From positions 8,304,685 to 8,368,684 of the forward strand of contig CM021312.1 in the NCBI GenBank assembly GCA_010645155.1: 64,000 bases of DNA. The letters are read 5' to 3'. Numbering within the stretch: position 1 is the first letter of the stretch; each line of letters starts with the position of its first letter. The notes beneath the pieces are model-generated. The model worked only from the letters and a program-made list of their open reading frames with translations, was not told where the DNA came from and ran no database searches. This document shows positions 35,318-47,304 of this stretch, piece by piece. A program made the translations under genes and the position numbers. This stretch comes from Tigriopus japonicus. Its lineage: Eukaryota; Arthropoda; Copepoda; Harpacticoida; Harpacticidae.

Positions 35318-35507
35318 GGCATGACAAGTTGAAAAAACGAGTCATTGGCACGCTTGGTGATCATGGAAAAAAGTGCAATGTGTCGCGGTTGGAACCATCC
35401 TTGGGTGTATGTTCTTTTGACGGTCTGTTTTCCAATTGTGTGGATCAATGTGGGACCCATTAACGCCTCCTACATTCCATTTGCCTCACATTCCTCTCGT
35501 GATGCTG
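35318..35507 (+). CDS. First coding exon of an unrecognised secreted protein (3' partial)
   Basis: After an acceptor-like TTTTCTAACCATTTTCAG, 45 bp of leader precede ATG at 35363. The next 48 codons end in phase 1 at a strong donor, GTAAGT, at 35508. The encoded N-terminus, MEKSAMCRGWNHPWVYVLLT followed by VCFPIVWINVGPINA, is a typical signal peptide with a hydrophobic core, and the mature part starts around SYIPFASHSSRDAG. A short upstream ATG (35321, three codons) lies in the leader. I could not find the next exon in this window. A peptide-hormone precursor or other small secreted protein is possible, but nothing shows which. Confidence 0.5.
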
Positions 35508-38500
35508 GTAAGTGATGCATGTAATTGGGATGGGGATATATTCCAACTCATTGTGATGGACGAATGTCTGTATAAATAGGTTTGGAAGTGGATGACACTT
35601 CGAACAGGATCAAATGATTCGGCGTAGACCCATTATGTTCATTGTACATACAATGAAGGGATGATCTAACTAGGAATTGAGTAATGTGAGTGATTTAATC
35701 AAACGTTAGTTATGCACTTGACCATATTGAGTTCGGTAATGAATTAGAGAGAACTGCGATATAACTTTGGGAACAACCGGATCTAATTGTTTTTTTTGTC
35801 AGCCAGAATGAGGTTTGTGTTTTCTGACGAGATAAGTGGAGGGACAGAAAAATGGCAACATTTCGAATAATTGGGAGATGTGTGTAAATGCAAGCCGGCT
35901 AATTTTGTGTCATTTGCTTGACGCGATTGCTTGTCATCGCACTTTTTATGTCTCGAAAGGCTCATAGGACAGATCATCCCTTAAATAGAAACATAATGTC
36001 AAGATGATTTGTTCGTCTAGTGACACGACGTACTATGTAGTACAAAGGCAATAGTCAACTGTGGTTGAACCACGTACAATAAAAGACAGATCGACTAAAA
36101 ACGAATTGATTTAAAAAGAGAAGTCGAGTGAAGGGGTTGCTACAGACAGATATTTTAGAACATTTTTAGGCTGTTAGTCGATGTCCTTGATGGTCCAAAT
36201 TATGGGATTTTCATTTTCTTCATTCAGGGTGCCCTGTTATATTATTCTTAACAAACTCTACGTTCAAGATCTTGTCCAGGTCTGCTAACATGAATTCATA
36301 GGTAAACCCCAAGGACCTTTTTGGTTTGATGGACGTCCGGTAGCTAGAAAAGAAGGGCTCCCCATGAAAACAAACCAAATGGTTTCAGGGTGGGACTAAT
36401 GATGGAAGCAATCCAATCACCAATCTTTATCACGATAGGTTGTGTTGTGTAGACCTTCAAGGTCTAGTAGCATTTTTCAGTTGAATGCAATGAGGAACAA
36501 AGCTTTCTTCTAAAGGTGAACGCAAATGGCACCCCTTGCTTTATTCGACTTTGGTTCAGGGGTGCTATACAAAGGGAACATGCTTCTTGATTTCACAAGA
36601 TGGTGCACAATGTAAGGGGTGATGGCAAACCTAAAGCTAGCAACCTCGCGTGAGACAGATTGAAAGATTGATTTTTCCTTCAGTAGGTGGGACCTGGCGA
36701 TTAACCTCTCAAATAAATTTTTTATCTTTCAAAATGTTTTTTTTTCTTTTTACGAGGCCCCCCAGACAAACTCATCATCATTCTAGAAATCCTTGGTAAA
36801 CCGAACGTAAAACTGCATGCATATATGTCAAAACAGTACTAATTGAAGTGTAGCTGATTTTTTAAGTTTTCAAATTTAGCGCCCTCATTTAGTACTGTTG
36901 TCGTGACTATGGGAGAAGCCAAGCGGGGACCAACAGACAGGGTTATAACTGACCACCGCAATGATGAAATGATTTTAACCAGAATTGAAAGAAATTGTGG
37001 CTTGTGTTTTATAATCCAAGTCGGTATTTGGCATAGGTAAATGCGCAACAGAAATTTCCTCGTTTAGTGACAAAATTTATCCCACTATTAAGATGGCATA
37101 TAGCAAAGGAAATATTCTTGTCAGTGTAGTAGTGGGTCAAGGATTGTTTGTCCCCGCTTTTTTCCTCCATGGTCTAGCGTCAGCACACCGTTTTTGGTGG
37201 GAAATTTGAACCACTTCATTTGCCCTATCAGTAGGGCTGTTGAAATCCGGTAAGCACATCAAAAACTGTCCAAATATATGCGAAAAAGAGGTCAAACATG
37301 CCCAAAAAGAATCTGCAATAGATACGCCGAATATGTCGGAAAATAATTATTCTCTTTTGTAAAGAATAACCTTGTTCCACTCCATCTAGTATACCCAAAT
37401 GCCCGCTCTAACAGCCTGTAAATGGCAGTATTTCAGACAACTTATGGCAGTGTCGGCTTCAAAACACCTGGCAACCCTGCTCCAGTCTAAGGATGTGTGT
37501 CACCGGCATTTTTGCCATTGACGGCGATCACGACACCGGCAGAATTTGTCAATATCGACAATGACACCGACACCAGCTGTGAAAGATGTAGAACAAGTTT
37601 GGAATTTATATAAAAAAAATCACGAAACCTTGTATGTGACATAAATAAGGCCGTTGACCACACTGACACCAAAAGCTGGAAAATCCGGTGTCGGTGTCGA
37701 GGTGTCGACACCGACACTGGCTTCTCGCCCTCCCTTACTTCCGATCCAGATAGTGCTCCTTCCACGCTGAGCGACAAGGGCCATGACGTCGGCAAACTTG
37801 GGCATTTCGTTGTGAATTTATTTTCTAAAAGTTCGAAATATTGACGCAAAAAGGAAATTTGATAAAAATATTCTCATTAAAGTTGAAAAACGGAACACCT
37901 AAAGAAACCCCACGCAAAATGACAGCAAGCAATTGAGGTTCGTCCACAAGTGCTAGAATACTTTGTTTTGTACTTTATTGATGTGCTCAAAATAACGAGT
38001 CATTATGAAAGACACGTGATCAAAGGGAGCGACCCGAGCAAAGCTGTTTAGACAAGACACATTGTGAACAAAAAAAATGATAATCATTCATAACATCTGA
38101 CAAAATGCCATTCAGTCAAGTTCAAGTGACTTGTGAAACGATATAAAAATATCTCCAACATCACGTTTATCTAAGTGACGAAAACTGTAATGGTTCCCAA
38201 GATAGACTTTCTGCGTGCTAGTTATTCATTTTGGCTGTTGGCTTTAACCTATGAAGACCCCTATGTGCCAGTACACTACACAATGAGAATCTCAGCTTCA
38301 TCATCACTCAGAGTGCATTAAAGTGAAATGAGTGAGTGGAAAACGAATGAATGGGGAACCAACCAACCAACCAACCAACCAGAATGGTGCAACACATCGT
38401 CACGTCAAGAAATACACTTAAAAATAAACCATATGGCAGATGGGAGTGCTTCGGTGTAAAGATTATTGGCTCGTGATTGATTAATGTCGAAATACACACA

Positions 38501-39975
38501 CGGAATAGAAACACCCGGACAATGGCCAAATATTGGCTCGCTCTTTGCTCTGGATTTGAAAAGAATTTTTTTCTAAATTTAGATATTGACTAAAAAAGGA
38601 CCATAAAACGAAACCGAAAAAAATCGTCTTGCACTTTTTTCAAGAAGATAGAAGAAACATAGGAAAGCAAATTGTATCAATAGCTCTTTTTTTTTATTTG
38701 ACCTCATACCATTTGTGCTAAAAGTTGGAGATTTGCTTACCTTTGCAGCAATGAAGTACCATGTTTCAACCACAAGAAATAGCAATTTTTGACAAAGGAC
38801 TTTGATAACTTTTGGTTATTGGCCCGCCCATCAACGTTACTTTTGCTATTCACATTAGTAATTGTATGATATGCCAGATTAGGATTCAACTGAAAAAATC
38901 ATCGTGAATCTGTTTAAGTTTGAAGCAATTAAGCTAACACGGATTTGATGAAGATGATTTCGTATTTGTGGATTTGGAGGTCGAATTAAATGTTTTTTTT
39001 TATAAATAAAAATCTATCTATAACAGATAAGTTGAATCAAAATGTAATTTAAAATAGATTACCACAAAATTAACTAAGCATATAATTTCTTCTTTCAGAA
39101 GAAATTTGACTTTGTGAAAACTCGAGGTTTAAAATTATTCAAGCACGTTCTGTCAATTGAACAATAAAAGAAATGTTTTTAATGCAGATAAAAAAGTGAA
39201 AATGCAGGTTGCATTTTCAAACCCTGGACGGGCCTTTTTGGTCTTTGAAATATGTGGTTGTTTCTTCTTACAACGCCAGATTTTCGGAAACCGGTATCTC
39301 GGCATTAATTCAACCAAAAGCGTACTCGACCCATCACTACGTGTCTAAAAACCTTGATTTAGACATGAAAGTCTGAGAAATGTTTATAGCCAAAAAATAC
39401 GACTGGTATTCATTTTGTTTTGTTTAAGACATTTAAGAGGGTTTGAGATCATATACCAATTTTGGAATTTGATTATTTTGACCACTTGGTTTTAACTTTT
39501 AGGACAATCAAAAGAGTCTGAACACTAATTTAACTAGTAATGTTTAGATAAATAATTGGATCCTCCAACTTAGTAGGAGGATTTAGTAATACTCTCATAG
39601 TTCAACCAGGGGAGGAGACCTTTAGATTTATCTTTGATCACTGATTATCCTTTTGAAGTGAGCTTATTGCATCCATTGCATTTCAGAAACAGGAAAATGG
39701 GGCCATTTTTGATGGATTATAACCACAGCAGTGACGCATTAATTCTTGCATTGTCGTCCAAATCATTAAACATAAAGTGTTGATTAAGTCACTAGGTACA
39801 GAACAATAATGAGCACCGAGAGATAATTTCTACGGATTCGACCTCCTCTGAGCATCAATAAGGCGTAGAAAGATGAACCAAATGAAGTCTATTATAGAGC
39901 CACTATAATTAGAGAGCGTGAGATTCTACTCTACTAAGCTCTTCAAACAAATCTCAACACAAGTTCAAAGACGTA
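35508..39975. other. 4.5 kb without a recognised gene
   Basis: This may be intron of the gene starting at 35363. Between 37490 and 37730 the words GACACCGACACC and GGTGTCGGTGTC are repeated in both orientations, making a small imperfect inverted repeat that keeps minus-strand frames open. Otherwise only short frames are seen. Confidence 0.4.
38357..38380 (+). repeat. (AACC)6 microsatellite
   Basis: Six perfect AACC units, the complement of the TTGG array at 16260-16281. Confidence 0.9.
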
Positions 39976-41645
39976 CCGGGTGCGGCTTAAAGTCTCAACT
40001 TTTACCGATACTGCCCTGATTGATCTTGCTGAAGATGAACCAGTTCACGTACCACTTTGCCCTTATAATATGTTGTAAACACACCCTTTGAGGGGCTGCA
40101 TACCAAATTTCAGATTATTTCAACTATATGGAGCTTGTCTACGGCTCTGAACATGATGACCGTGCAAAATAGGTAGCAGGTAGTGCTGATCCTCCTGATA
40201 AGGATCTGGACGGTGTCAAACACGGTCAAGCAGTAAAAATAAAAGTACACCAATAGGCCAAGGGTCATTTTGCGGTTATTAACATCAAAATAGGCAAAAA
40301 ATTAACGATTTTTTAAGAAAAAAGGAGGCAAACACTTGTTTGGACAAAATGACAAATTTAGCGGCAAAACTGTAGGTGGCTCTGGAGGCTCTGGTTGTGA
40401 TGTATAGCTTCTTGGTGATGATGATCTTGCTCTTGTTGTTCCTGTTGTCGTTCTACTTCTCAAAAACGCCGCCCTCAGCCTCCACACATGCCTCCAACCT
40501 CTTCCTGAAAGCCTGACACACCTTGTGCACGTACTCCTGAGGCATGTCATTCCACTCCCTCTCCACAGCTTGCTTCAGACTGTTGATGTTGCTGTGGTTG
40601 GTCTTGCAGGCCCTAGCTTCCACGTAGTTCCAGATTGAGTAATCTAGGGGGTTCAGGTTACATGAATTTGCTGGCCAAACTCCTTTTGACCAGACCCCCC
40701 CTAGAACCCAATTTGCGCTCCAAGTAGCTGAGGACGGACTTGGCGGTGTGGCAGCTGGCCCCATCTTGCTGCCACACATAATTCCTGGCGCCGTAGACTC
40801 TGTCAAGGGTGGGAAGAACTTGGTGGGACAAAATCCTCTTTTACTGATGCTGATCCATTGTTCCTTTCACTCAGATTGGAGTGAACACTTGACCATCACT
40901 CCCAACGTACCCAAACAGCATGGCTTTGGCAGGGAATTTGGAGCGCCCAACAAACCTGTTTTGGGGCTTAACGGTCTTGGTAGGGCTGGCAATTGTCCTC
41001 TGATTACGACTGTTGAAGTACTTGTCAATCAAAAAGTCTTTCTCATCACTGAAGATGACCACTTTCCCAGCTGGCAGTGACTTGAGCTTGTTGATCATGG
41101 TCGTGCACTTCTCCAGCCCCCCCTAGCGTTGTGCTGGTGTGAGCTGCTGCACCCCTACCACTGCAAATGACTTCAAGCCCAAAACATCCTTCAACAACCT
41201 CCTCATGACCCTCTCGTCCATGTTGAACCTCCTTGCCAAGGCCCTGATGCTGACATTGGGGTTCTTGTCTATGGCAACCTTGACCTGGTCAATGGTCTCC
41301 TCTGTGCGTGTAGTGCGTGCACTACCAGGGCTAGTTGGGTTGTCGGTGTTTCCTCGCTCCTTGTACAGCCTCCAGTGGCTCTTGACGGTGTTCAGACTGA
41401 TCCCCAAGGCCTTGGCCATGGCCGACTGGCTGTTTCCAGCCAAAATCCGCGCGATGACAATTTCCCTGATCTTGTTTGGCGGCATTTTACTCAGAAAATG
41501 AGTCAACAATGTTGACTTTTTGAAAAAATACGTTTGGAAGATTAAGGTTTAATCTCACTAAATATTGACTGCCAGGCCAAAATGTTAAGCGGTTGTGGTG
41601 GAAAATTTAAATACTTTTATGGTTGAGCCATTAAGCCGCACCTGG
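39976..41645 (-). pseudogene. Mariner-type transposon with broken transposase (DD37D-like)
   Basis: The terminal inverted repeats read CCGGGTGCGGCTTAA at the left and CCAGGTGCGGCTTAA at the right, and TA lies outside both ends, as expected for Tc1/mariner. The minus strand encodes an N-terminal helix-turn-helix region (41509-41123: KIREIVIARILAGNSQSAMA, LGISLNTVKSHWRLYKERG), then VVIFSDEKDF (first Asp), VWQQDGASCHTAKS (second Asp) and NLNPLDYSIWNYVE (third Asp). The second-to-third Asp spacing is about 37 residues after allowing for a frameshift, pointing to the DD37D mariner group rather than DD34D. A stop at 41123 and at least two frameshifts (about 40700-40870) make the gene inactive. The element is near full length (1670 bp). 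Confidence 0.9.
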
Positions 41646-41647
41646 TA

Positions 41648-43031
41648 GAAGAGAAAAACAATAAAAAACAAGTACGGCAAAGTAAGGCGCAAGACTAAAT
41701 TGATACGGAATTTTCAGTCAGATCACTACTTTTGCAATTTGATGCTTTTCCTAAGAATTTTGTTTGTCTTACATTTTCACTTGCGGAAGTTTTGTATTTT
41801 GACAAACTTTTAGCATTTTTTCTTCTTGTGCAAGACTGGGAGATTGGGGCCAAAAAATCTCATGCACATACTCTCTTAGTATAGGGAATCTTTCATCACG
41901 AGATTGTAGAAAGCGGTTCCATGCCAGATTTCTCTCGAGAATCATGGACGTGCTAATGAATTTCTGAGTCCAAATGGCCGTGTGTGAAGATAGATGTCTT
42001 AAATCTCAATTTGACGCAACCCTCTCATTTGCAGTCCCTTGCTTTTTTGATGAATCATCTGAGGCTATAAATCATTAGGAAAAATGATTTTTTAGCGATG
42101 GATTATCCCCAATCGCAAAACCCAATATCTAGAACGGCACTTAATTCGAATTAAAAATATGTTGAACAAAAGTAATCCAAATTGTGAAAGGTCACCAATA
42201 CAGTAATTGATAATATTCATCAACATTCTCCGGCATTTTGGCACGGCAGTCATAATGAGAATCAATTTGGAAGGCTGGAATAGGATTATTGGAATGTCAG
42301 ACGCATTCAAGGTTCTGAAAACGTTTTAAGACCTTTAAAAAGTATTTTCTAGGTACGTTGTATGTAAATATTGGGAGAACGATGATTCTACGCTAAGCTT
42401 TGACTTTGAAGACTTCCATTTTGAGGGTAGCAGTCTGCCCAATTCGAATCCCGGTCTACGGCATTGCTAACAGACGCAGTACGCATTACCCATCAACCAG
42501 AAAAATGCTATACACACTTTTTTTAAGTGTAATTGCTGTTACCTTAAGCAAAGTTATCAGTGAAAACGTCTCTTCACCAAAATCCTTGCAAATTTTGAAG
42601 ACGTCTAAATTACGGGCACGATTTTTGAACTTTGTAGGCTTATCAGGCTGCGCGACAATCGTTGAAAAAAACACCATAATCTATAAGCTCTTCCAGTCTC
42701 TCCAAAATTAAGAACGCAAAGTTAATCGTTATAATGAGATATGATTTGCATATTTTGGGCTTTATGTCTTGCTTTCAACGCCCTAATAAAGAAAAATTGA
42801 AGTACTTACTTGTTAAAAGAAAAGCAAAGGAGGATTCTGCTTGTAACGTTACTTGTTAACTACAGGGCGAGGAGAGAAGTGTTCTCTTGATGAGAGTAAG
42901 AATAGTGATCTAAGTTCTTGCAGTTTTTTCAGGAATACATTTGCTATACAATCTAATGAAAGAAAATGAAATAAAAAGAACCAGACGGAATAACATACGA
43001 GAATTTCACTTAAAATCATGGTGTTTTTAAG
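41648..43031. other. No gene recognised before the assembly gap
   Basis: AT-rich sequence with short frames (the longest, 42400-42711, is motif-free). The right edge touches the run of N. Confidence 0.4.
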
Positions 43032-43842
43032 NNNNNNNNNNNNNNNNNNNNNNNNNNNNNNNNNNNNNNNNNNNNNNNNNNNNNNNNNNNNNNNNNNNNN
43101 NNNNNNNNNNNNNNNNNNNNNNNNNNNNNNNNNNNNNNNNNNNNNNNNNNNNNNNNNNNNNNNNNNNNNNNNNNNNNNNNNNNNNNNNNNNNNNNNNNNN
43201 NNNNNNNNNNNNNNNNNNNNNNNNNNNNNNNNNNNNNNNNNNNNNNNNNNNNNNNNNNNNNNNNNNNNNNNNNNNNNNNNNNNNNNNNNNNNNNNNNNNN
43301 NNNNNNNNNNNNNNNNNNNNNNNNNNNNNNNNNNNNNNNNNNNNNNNNNNNNNNNNNNNNNNNNNNNNNNNNNNNNNNNNNNNNNNNNNNNNNNNNNNNN
43401 NNNNNNNNNNNNNNNNNNNNNNNNNNNNNNNNNNNNNNNNNNNNNNNNNNNNNNNNNNNNNNNNNNNNNNNNNNNNNNNNNNNNNNNNNNNNNNNNNNNN
43501 NNNNNNNNNNNNNNNNNNNNNNNNNNNNNNNNNNNNNNNNNNNNNNNNNNNNNNNNNNNNNNNNNNNNNNNNNNNNNNNNNNNNNNNNNNNNNNNNNNNN
43601 NNNNNNNNNNNNNNNNNNNNNNNNNNNNNNNNNNNNNNNNNNNNNNNNNNNNNNNNNNNNNNNNNNNNNNNNNNNNNNNNNNNNNNNNNNNNNNNNNNNN
43701 NNNNNNNNNNNNNNNNNNNNNNNNNNNNNNNNNNNNNNNNNNNNNNNNNNNNNNNNNNNNNNNNNNNNNNNNNNNNNNNNNNNNNNNNNNNNNNNNNNNN
43801 NNNNNNNNNNNNNNNNNNNNNNNNNNNNNNNNNNNNNNNNNN
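43032..43842. other. Assembly gap of 811 N
   Basis: Unknown sequence. The LINE on its right is cut in mid-ORF just after GRNGQDSKCLVEDLEK, so its 3' part probably lies in the gap. Frames crossing the gap are artefacts. Confidence 0.95.
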
Positions 43843-45070
43843 CTTCTCCAAGTCCTCAACTAAACATTTCGAGTCCTGCCCATTCCTTCCACAAACTAAT
43901 TTTGTGTCGTCAGCATATGAAGAAATACTGGCTTTTGTTCTAAAATTCTGGAGAGGAGCAATAAAGAGAACAAACAAGAGCGGACCTAAAATTGAACCTT
44001 GCGGAACACCTGACTTGACATCATACATGCCGCTAAATAATCCTTTGACTTTAACTATTTGCTTCCTTTCGCTTATGAAACTATCAATCCAAGTCAGGAC
44101 CTTACCCTGGATCCCAAACTCTTTGAGTTGATCGAGCAAAAGACCATGATCTACCTTATCGAAGGCCTTGGCAAAGTCAAGATAGACTACATCAACTGAC
44201 TCATGACTTTCGAGCCCTTCAATGATTTGGTCAATATGATCAACCAATTGGGTTACTGTACTAAAATGAGCTCGAAACCCATGCTGTCCAGAAGGAATTA
44301 AATCATGGACTTCCAAATAATCTACAAGCTTGGACTTCATAATCTTCTCAAAAACCTTTGCAACGCTGGAGGTCAGAGAAATGGGCCTATAATTACTAGG
44401 GAGTGACTTATCTCCGCCCTTAAAAATTGGAACGACATGAGCTACTTTTAGAGAGGAGGGAAACTTGCCCTGATCTAAAATGCAACGCATCAAATAGGAG
44501 AAAACAGGGGCAAGAATCTGTGAACATTTCATCAGAAACTGAGATGTCACACCATCAGGTCCAGGAGAACTCGAGAGCTTTAAGCTCTTGATGGCCTCAA
44601 AAGCATCTTGATCTGTGACTACCAGATCCTCCAGGCGATTATCCTGACCATCAATGCCAGTCTCATCAACAACATTGCTACACTCATGGCCTACTCTGTC
44701 TACCCTTTTTGGAATTGAAAATACACTTGAGAACTGATCTCCAAGCATACTGGCCATAACCTCACTATCATTGACGGTTTTACCGCCGACCTCAAAAGGT
44801 CCTACAGGATGCAGGATGCTTCATTTTGCTCTTTGTATTCGCAAACGAGAAAAACGCATTTGGATTAGTCTTAACCTCCTGGATCACTCTACTTTCCTTC
44901 TCTAACTGATCGGAATCAATGGAGGCCCTAATTTTTGATTGGACCACATCCAATTTGCTTTGGAGGCTGGCTACAACAAATGGATTTGAAGTACGTCGAA
45001 GTCTATTCGAAAGCTGACAACTCCGTTTGAACAACTTCTTCCTAACCTTTGGAATTCTAGACAATGGCCT
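43843..45070 (-). pseudogene. CR1/jockey-like LINE, most complete RT region, cut by gap and insertion
   Basis: From 44757 down to 43843 the minus strand is open through the reverse transcriptase fingers and palm: SSPGPDGVTSQFLMK, VVPIFKGGDKSLPSNYRPIS, SGQHGFRAHFSTVTQL, VYLDFAKAFDKVDH, GVPQGSILGPLLFVLFIA and SSYADDTKLVCG. Upstream, 45065-44815 encodes the linker before the RT (KVRKKLFKRSCQLSNRLRRT, NAFFSFANTKSK), and one frameshift near 44815 separates the two. The 5' side stops where a tRNA-like tandem (45076-45325) has inserted, and the endonuclease domain is absent. The copy is nearly identical at protein level to the plus-strand LINE at 9593 over the shared region, so it belongs to the same subfamily. 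Confidence 0.9.
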
Positions 45071-45075
45071 ACTAT

Positions 45076-45325
45076 AAAGGATTTCTCCCGACAGCTTCAA
45101 TCCGACCCCCAACAGGACTCGAACCTACGCCGTCTGGGGAAGCACTTACACTCGGCACTTTTAAGAACGCGCTAGTACGCGTGGCCACTCTGGCTTCCTT
45201 GACGGATTTCTCCCGACAGCTTCAATCCGACCCCCAACAGGATTCGAACCTACGCCGTCTGGGGAAGCACTTACACTCGGCACTTTTAAGAACGCGCTAG
45301 TACGCGTGGCCACTCTGGCTTCCTT
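45076..45325 (-). repeat. Tandem pair of a 125-bp tRNA-like unit interrupting the LINE
   Basis: Two 125-bp units (about 45076-45200 and 45201-45325) differ at one visible base (AGGACTCG against AGGATTCG). On the minus strand each has AGAGTGGCC and a B-box GGTTCGAATCC after CAGACGGCGTA, with spacing as in a long-variable-arm tRNA (Leu or Ser type). A CTTAAAA loop would give a Leu UAA-like anticodon, but neither a proper anticodon stem nor an acceptor stem forms. It is therefore a tRNA pseudogene or a SINE head, not a working tRNA. The body also repeats GGATTTCTCCCGACAGCTTC. Confidence 0.7.
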
Positions 45326-45934
45326 GAATTATTTTTATAAGAGCCACTCAGAAACACAATGTGTAAGAAAGATTATTGGCAAATGAAAAGGATAAAAAAC
45401 CTCGGACAGTAAATAAACACGCACAAAAACCACAAAAATCACACTTCTATAGTCCAGGTAAAAAGGAAGAAGACAACAAAGATAATATAGTGAGGATAAA
45501 AAATAGTAGTAAGATAAATTGATCAAGAGAGTGCACAGAATAAAAAAGACAACGAGAACTCATGGATAATCAATCATTCCAATAATGCGTCAGAAGCGTT
45601 GAAAAATTGAAATATTAACTTCCGGTAACAGATTGATACCAGAGAAATTACCATGTTTTGTTTTACTTGCAAATCCAAGACTTGAAATAAACATGAACTA
45701 AAGATGCTCTTCCGAAGAATTCGACAAATATCTGCCACTCTGTTTGCAAATCTTGATCGGCAATAGTTTTTCAAACGAGGCATTTCTTTTAGATTGTACT
45801 TTAGATTCACCATTTATTCGAGGTTTATTCAGATACACGGACACAAAAAGTCTTACACTCCATATTTTTGAATGCAATAAAGTTTTCACAAAGCTCTTAG
45901 CCCTTGTTGGCAACTATTTTAAGATGGGGGATAC
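45326..45934. other. No gene recognised
   Basis: About 600 bp of AT-rich sequence with opposing 60-80 codon frames and no motif. Confidence 0.4.
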
Positions 45935-46502
45935 ACGGCGTTTGAATGAGGTTGAGAAGTCATTTTTGAGTTTTAAAGGCATTTGAGACCAGTTTTGAAA
46001 TGAAGAAACAATGCCCTATAAGAAAGTGAATTGTGTCAGTTAGGTCACGGCCAAAAAATTGATATAAAGTCACTTAAAATAGGCTTAAACACTTATTTAT
46101 GAAAATTTCTTATGGGATAATTAATTGTCAGGCCCATTTAGGTCGATAATAGTTCAAAATGTTAGTAAAATCTATTTAGCCGTTCAATTTTAAATGGCTA
46201 TTTTGGAACACAGTTCCCGAAGGACACAAACGGACTTTTGTTATCCCAAATTAGAACAAGGGCTCAATAGATTTCTTAAATATTTCGGGCACAGACAACC
46301 ATGAGACCACCTTGGTAATAAGTGAAAAGAAAAATTCAGAAAATGTTTTTAAGCGGGTTTTAAGTGACATTGTATCAATTTTTGACCCCGTGACCTAATT
46401 AACAAAACTCACTTTCATGGTTGGCACTATTTTTCCTCGTCAAAACGGTCTCAAATGTCTTTGGAACGCAAAAATTACTTCTCACTCTCAATTAAACGCC
46501 GT
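45935..46502. mobile_element. MITE with about 65-bp terminal inverted repeats
   Basis: The left arm starts ACGGCGTTTGAATGAGG and continues TTGAGAAGTCATTTTTG...CATTTGAGACCAGTTTT. The reversed right arm starts ACGGCGTTTAATTGAGAG and continues GTGAGAAGTAATTTTTG...CATTTGAGACCGTTTT. GGATA lies at both junctions and may be the target duplication. The interior has TAGGTCACGGCCAAAAA and ATATAAAGTCACTTAAAAT, which recur in a decayed copy inside the element at 59764-60867. Confidence 0.7.
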
Positions 46503-46577
46503 GGATAGCCATAGTCAATGCGAGCTGATTCTCTAAAAACTTTAAGGTAGGGTAAGCCAAATCATTTAATACTTATC

Positions 46578-47265
46578 CTCATCACTAGAGCGGCCGAAAA
46601 TATTTATTAAATATAAAACATTTAATTTAAATATTTTGCGTTTTTGAGCAGTTTTTAAATAATAGGGCTTTTTCTTACAAAATTAAAGGAAACTCTCTTT
46701 TTTCATTGCAATATTTCAAGAATCTCCATAGTTTTAGTAAATCTTTTGAAATATTGACAAAAAATCTGACCTTTCCAAAGATTACATTGTCAAAATCTTC
46801 CGATTTTTTTCGATTCTTTTTGAGGGGAATAGGCAAACTCAAATCAAAAATTTGCGTGGTAAATAAATATTTTGATCAGCTTGGCCTCGAAAATTACTTA
46901 AAGCTAAAACAGAAAACCGTAACTCAAATAAGAAAAAAAATTGGAAACTCTGGTTTGAATATTCAACCAAACCTTAGGCAGTAAAATATTAATTAAATGT
47001 AGGGTATAAATAGGGACTGTCAAGAATAACCAATTCTAATTGCATAATATGATTGTTTAGCTCGAAAGATTTGTTTATTTATATTTCTGCCATTTCCAAT
47101 TTTTCATTAAATATTTGCATTTTTAACTCTTCACGAACTTAAATATTTTTTAAATATTTGGTTGTGATTTAAATATTTTTTTAAATATTTTGATGTATTT
47201 TTCTTAAATATTATTTAAATATTTGGGCTTCAAAATTAAATATTTTCGGCCGCTCTACTCATCAC
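46578..47265. mobile_element. Intact TAGAGCGGCCG hAT-type non-autonomous element
   Basis: The 672-bp element (46586-47257) has perfect 20-bp-class terminal inverted repeats starting TAGAGCGGCCGAAAATATTT. It is flanked on both sides by CTCATCAC, an 8-bp duplication typical of hAT transposition. The interior is very AT-rich with many AAATATTT words and codes for nothing recognisable. A truncated relative lies at 6214. Confidence 0.9.
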
Positions 47266-47304
47266 CCTTACGTTCAAGGGTTGGTTATCCATATCTACTA
47301 ATCC

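Noticed and set aside
37487..37849. 120-codon minus-strand frame near GGTGTCGGTGTC repeats
   Set aside because: It is kept open by the short repeats and their inverted copies; the Ser/Thr/Pro-rich translation has no domain.
42849..44757. Very long frames across the N run
   Set aside because: N bases cannot be translated. Only the real sequence right of 43842 (LINE reverse transcriptase) is supported.
45076..45325. Functional tRNA-Leu/Ser gene pair
   Set aside because: The B box and arm order fit a tRNA, but no acceptor stem pairs and the anticodon stem is broken in both copies.
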